Shown one piece after another: positions 63,697 to 64,000 of a DNA stretch of 64,000 bases; the stretch's first letter is position 1; each line of letters starts with the position of its first letter. The position numbers were made by a program, and so were the translations under genes. Origin of the DNA: Myceligenerans salitolerans (lineage in GTDB: Bacteria > Actinomycetota > Actinomycetes > Actinomycetales > Cellulomonadaceae); contig NZ_JAFMPK010000045.1 of the NCBI RefSeq assembly GCF_017349295.1, positions 1 through 64,000 of the forward strand, read 5' to 3'. Under the pieces are notes generated by a model. It ran no database searches and had not been told where the DNA came from. It was given only the letters and a program-made list of their open reading frames with translations.

Positions 63697-64000
63697 ATGG
63701 GAGCTTGGGGAACAGGACCGTATGACAACGACACCGCGATGGACGCAGCCGCCCTACTGGCCGACGGCCAGTACTCGTTCGACGACCTGGTCGAGATGTT
63801 CGACGACGACTACATCGAGCACGACGCCGGCGCCGAAGCCCTCATGCTCGTAGAGGCCACACTCGCGACCCGAGGCCTGCGCGAGCTGCCTGTGACCGAA
63901 GGGCTGACGGCCGAGTCGATCAGCGCGGTGGTCGACGACACAAGGGCAGCTTGGCTCGTCGAACACGCCCCGCGCGTCCTCGGGCCTGGTTCGGAGGAGT
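63697..64000 (+). CDS. DUF4259 domain protein, cut by the window end
   Basis: The reading MGAWGTGPYDNDTAMDAAAL at the N-terminus is the DUF4259 signature (M-G-A-W-G-x-G-x-x-x-N-D). It stays open to the last base of the window, 101 residues so far; the family is usually 120-150 residues. DUF4259 proteins are small, acidic and of unknown role, often in accessory regions near toxin genes. The ATG at 63697 has no strong ribosome-binding site. Confidence 0.85.
   Translation, partial: MGAWGTGPYDNDTAMDAAALLADGQYSFDDLVEMFDDDYIEHDAGAEALMLVEATLATRGLRELPVTEGLTAESISAVVDDTRAAWLVEHAPRVLGPGSEE

Noticed and set aside
1-64000. tRNA, rRNA and CRISPR arrays
   Set aside because: No cloverleaf arms with a GGTTCGAATCC-type T-loop, no rRNA stretches and no regular short repeats with unique spacers were seen on either strand by reading; a covariance-model search would be more sensitive.

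Overview
The window is chromosomal DNA from a high-GC Gram-positive actinobacterium. Third codon positions are strongly G/C, GTG and TTG starts are common, and there are Sec-secreted Rhs proteins, DNRLRE domains, an F420-type oxidoreductase fold and actinobacterial MarR, GntR and LuxR regulators. A Micrococcales genome of the Cellulomonas/Isoptericola/Promicromonospora type fits, but no rRNA or other phylogenetic marker is present, so this is inference. I saw no tRNA, rRNA, CRISPR array or intact integrase.

1-16.2 kb looks like ordinary chromosome with intact, tightly packed genes. It holds KDG kinase and KDPG aldolase (lower Entner-Doudoroff / uronate catabolism), an NTF2-like protein with a MarR regulator, two tandem LuxR-type paralogues between small secreted proteins, an F420-reductase-like protein plus luciferase-like monooxygenase divergent from a MarR gene (two matching palindromes lie between them), a four-gene unit gntR - creatininase - esterase - AbgT transporter with a palindrome at its head, a ThrE-type exporter and an MFS transporter.

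16.2-27 kb is a decayed, recombined region. It starts with frameshifted or stop-interrupted pseudogenes (one a Ros/MucR-type zinc-finger protein). An Rhs polymorphic-toxin array on the minus strand follows. Two nearly identical, 5'-truncated Rhs cores carry different C-terminal toxin tips and their own small downstream genes. One tip is separated from its core by a single in-frame amber codon. A shorter homologue of that tip plus a lipoprotein sits further downstream as an orphan module, and two more core fragments flank the array. A truncated HEPN-like gene abuts one core head to head. Next to this is an intact protein with four cold-shock domains.

27-47 kb is an accessory region of mostly single genes: ADP-ribosylglycohydrolase, DUF4935-type PIN protein, several membrane-anchored unknowns, a histidine phosphatase fused to an unknown domain, a crystallin-J1-annotated protein, a truncated CPCC protein, a DUF3883 fragment, DUF6236, and a PD-(D/E)XK-like protein. 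A family of same-orientation repeats lies between these genes (27.3, 29.5, 29.8, 31.8, 41.7 and 45.8 kb). Two copies share a 275-bp stretch that appears identical and bracket about 9.7 kb. A hipBA pair and an IS3-family transposase remnant follow.

49-64 kb carries several unknown genes (one interrupted by an in-frame TGA), a lipoprotein, a SUKH (SMI1/KNR4) protein, and an intact 2295-residue secreted Rhs protein. That protein has a DNRLRE domain, a DUF6973-like toxin tip and an adjacent single-TM candidate immunity gene. A DUF4259 gene runs off the right edge.

The main biological theme right of 16 kb is inter-bacterial competition and defence: Rhs toxins with immunity genes, SUKH, HipBA, PIN, HEPN, DUF3883 and PD-(D/E)XK. 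The genes sit in a recombining background where whole genes and toxin tips appear to be exchanged through repeated sequence.
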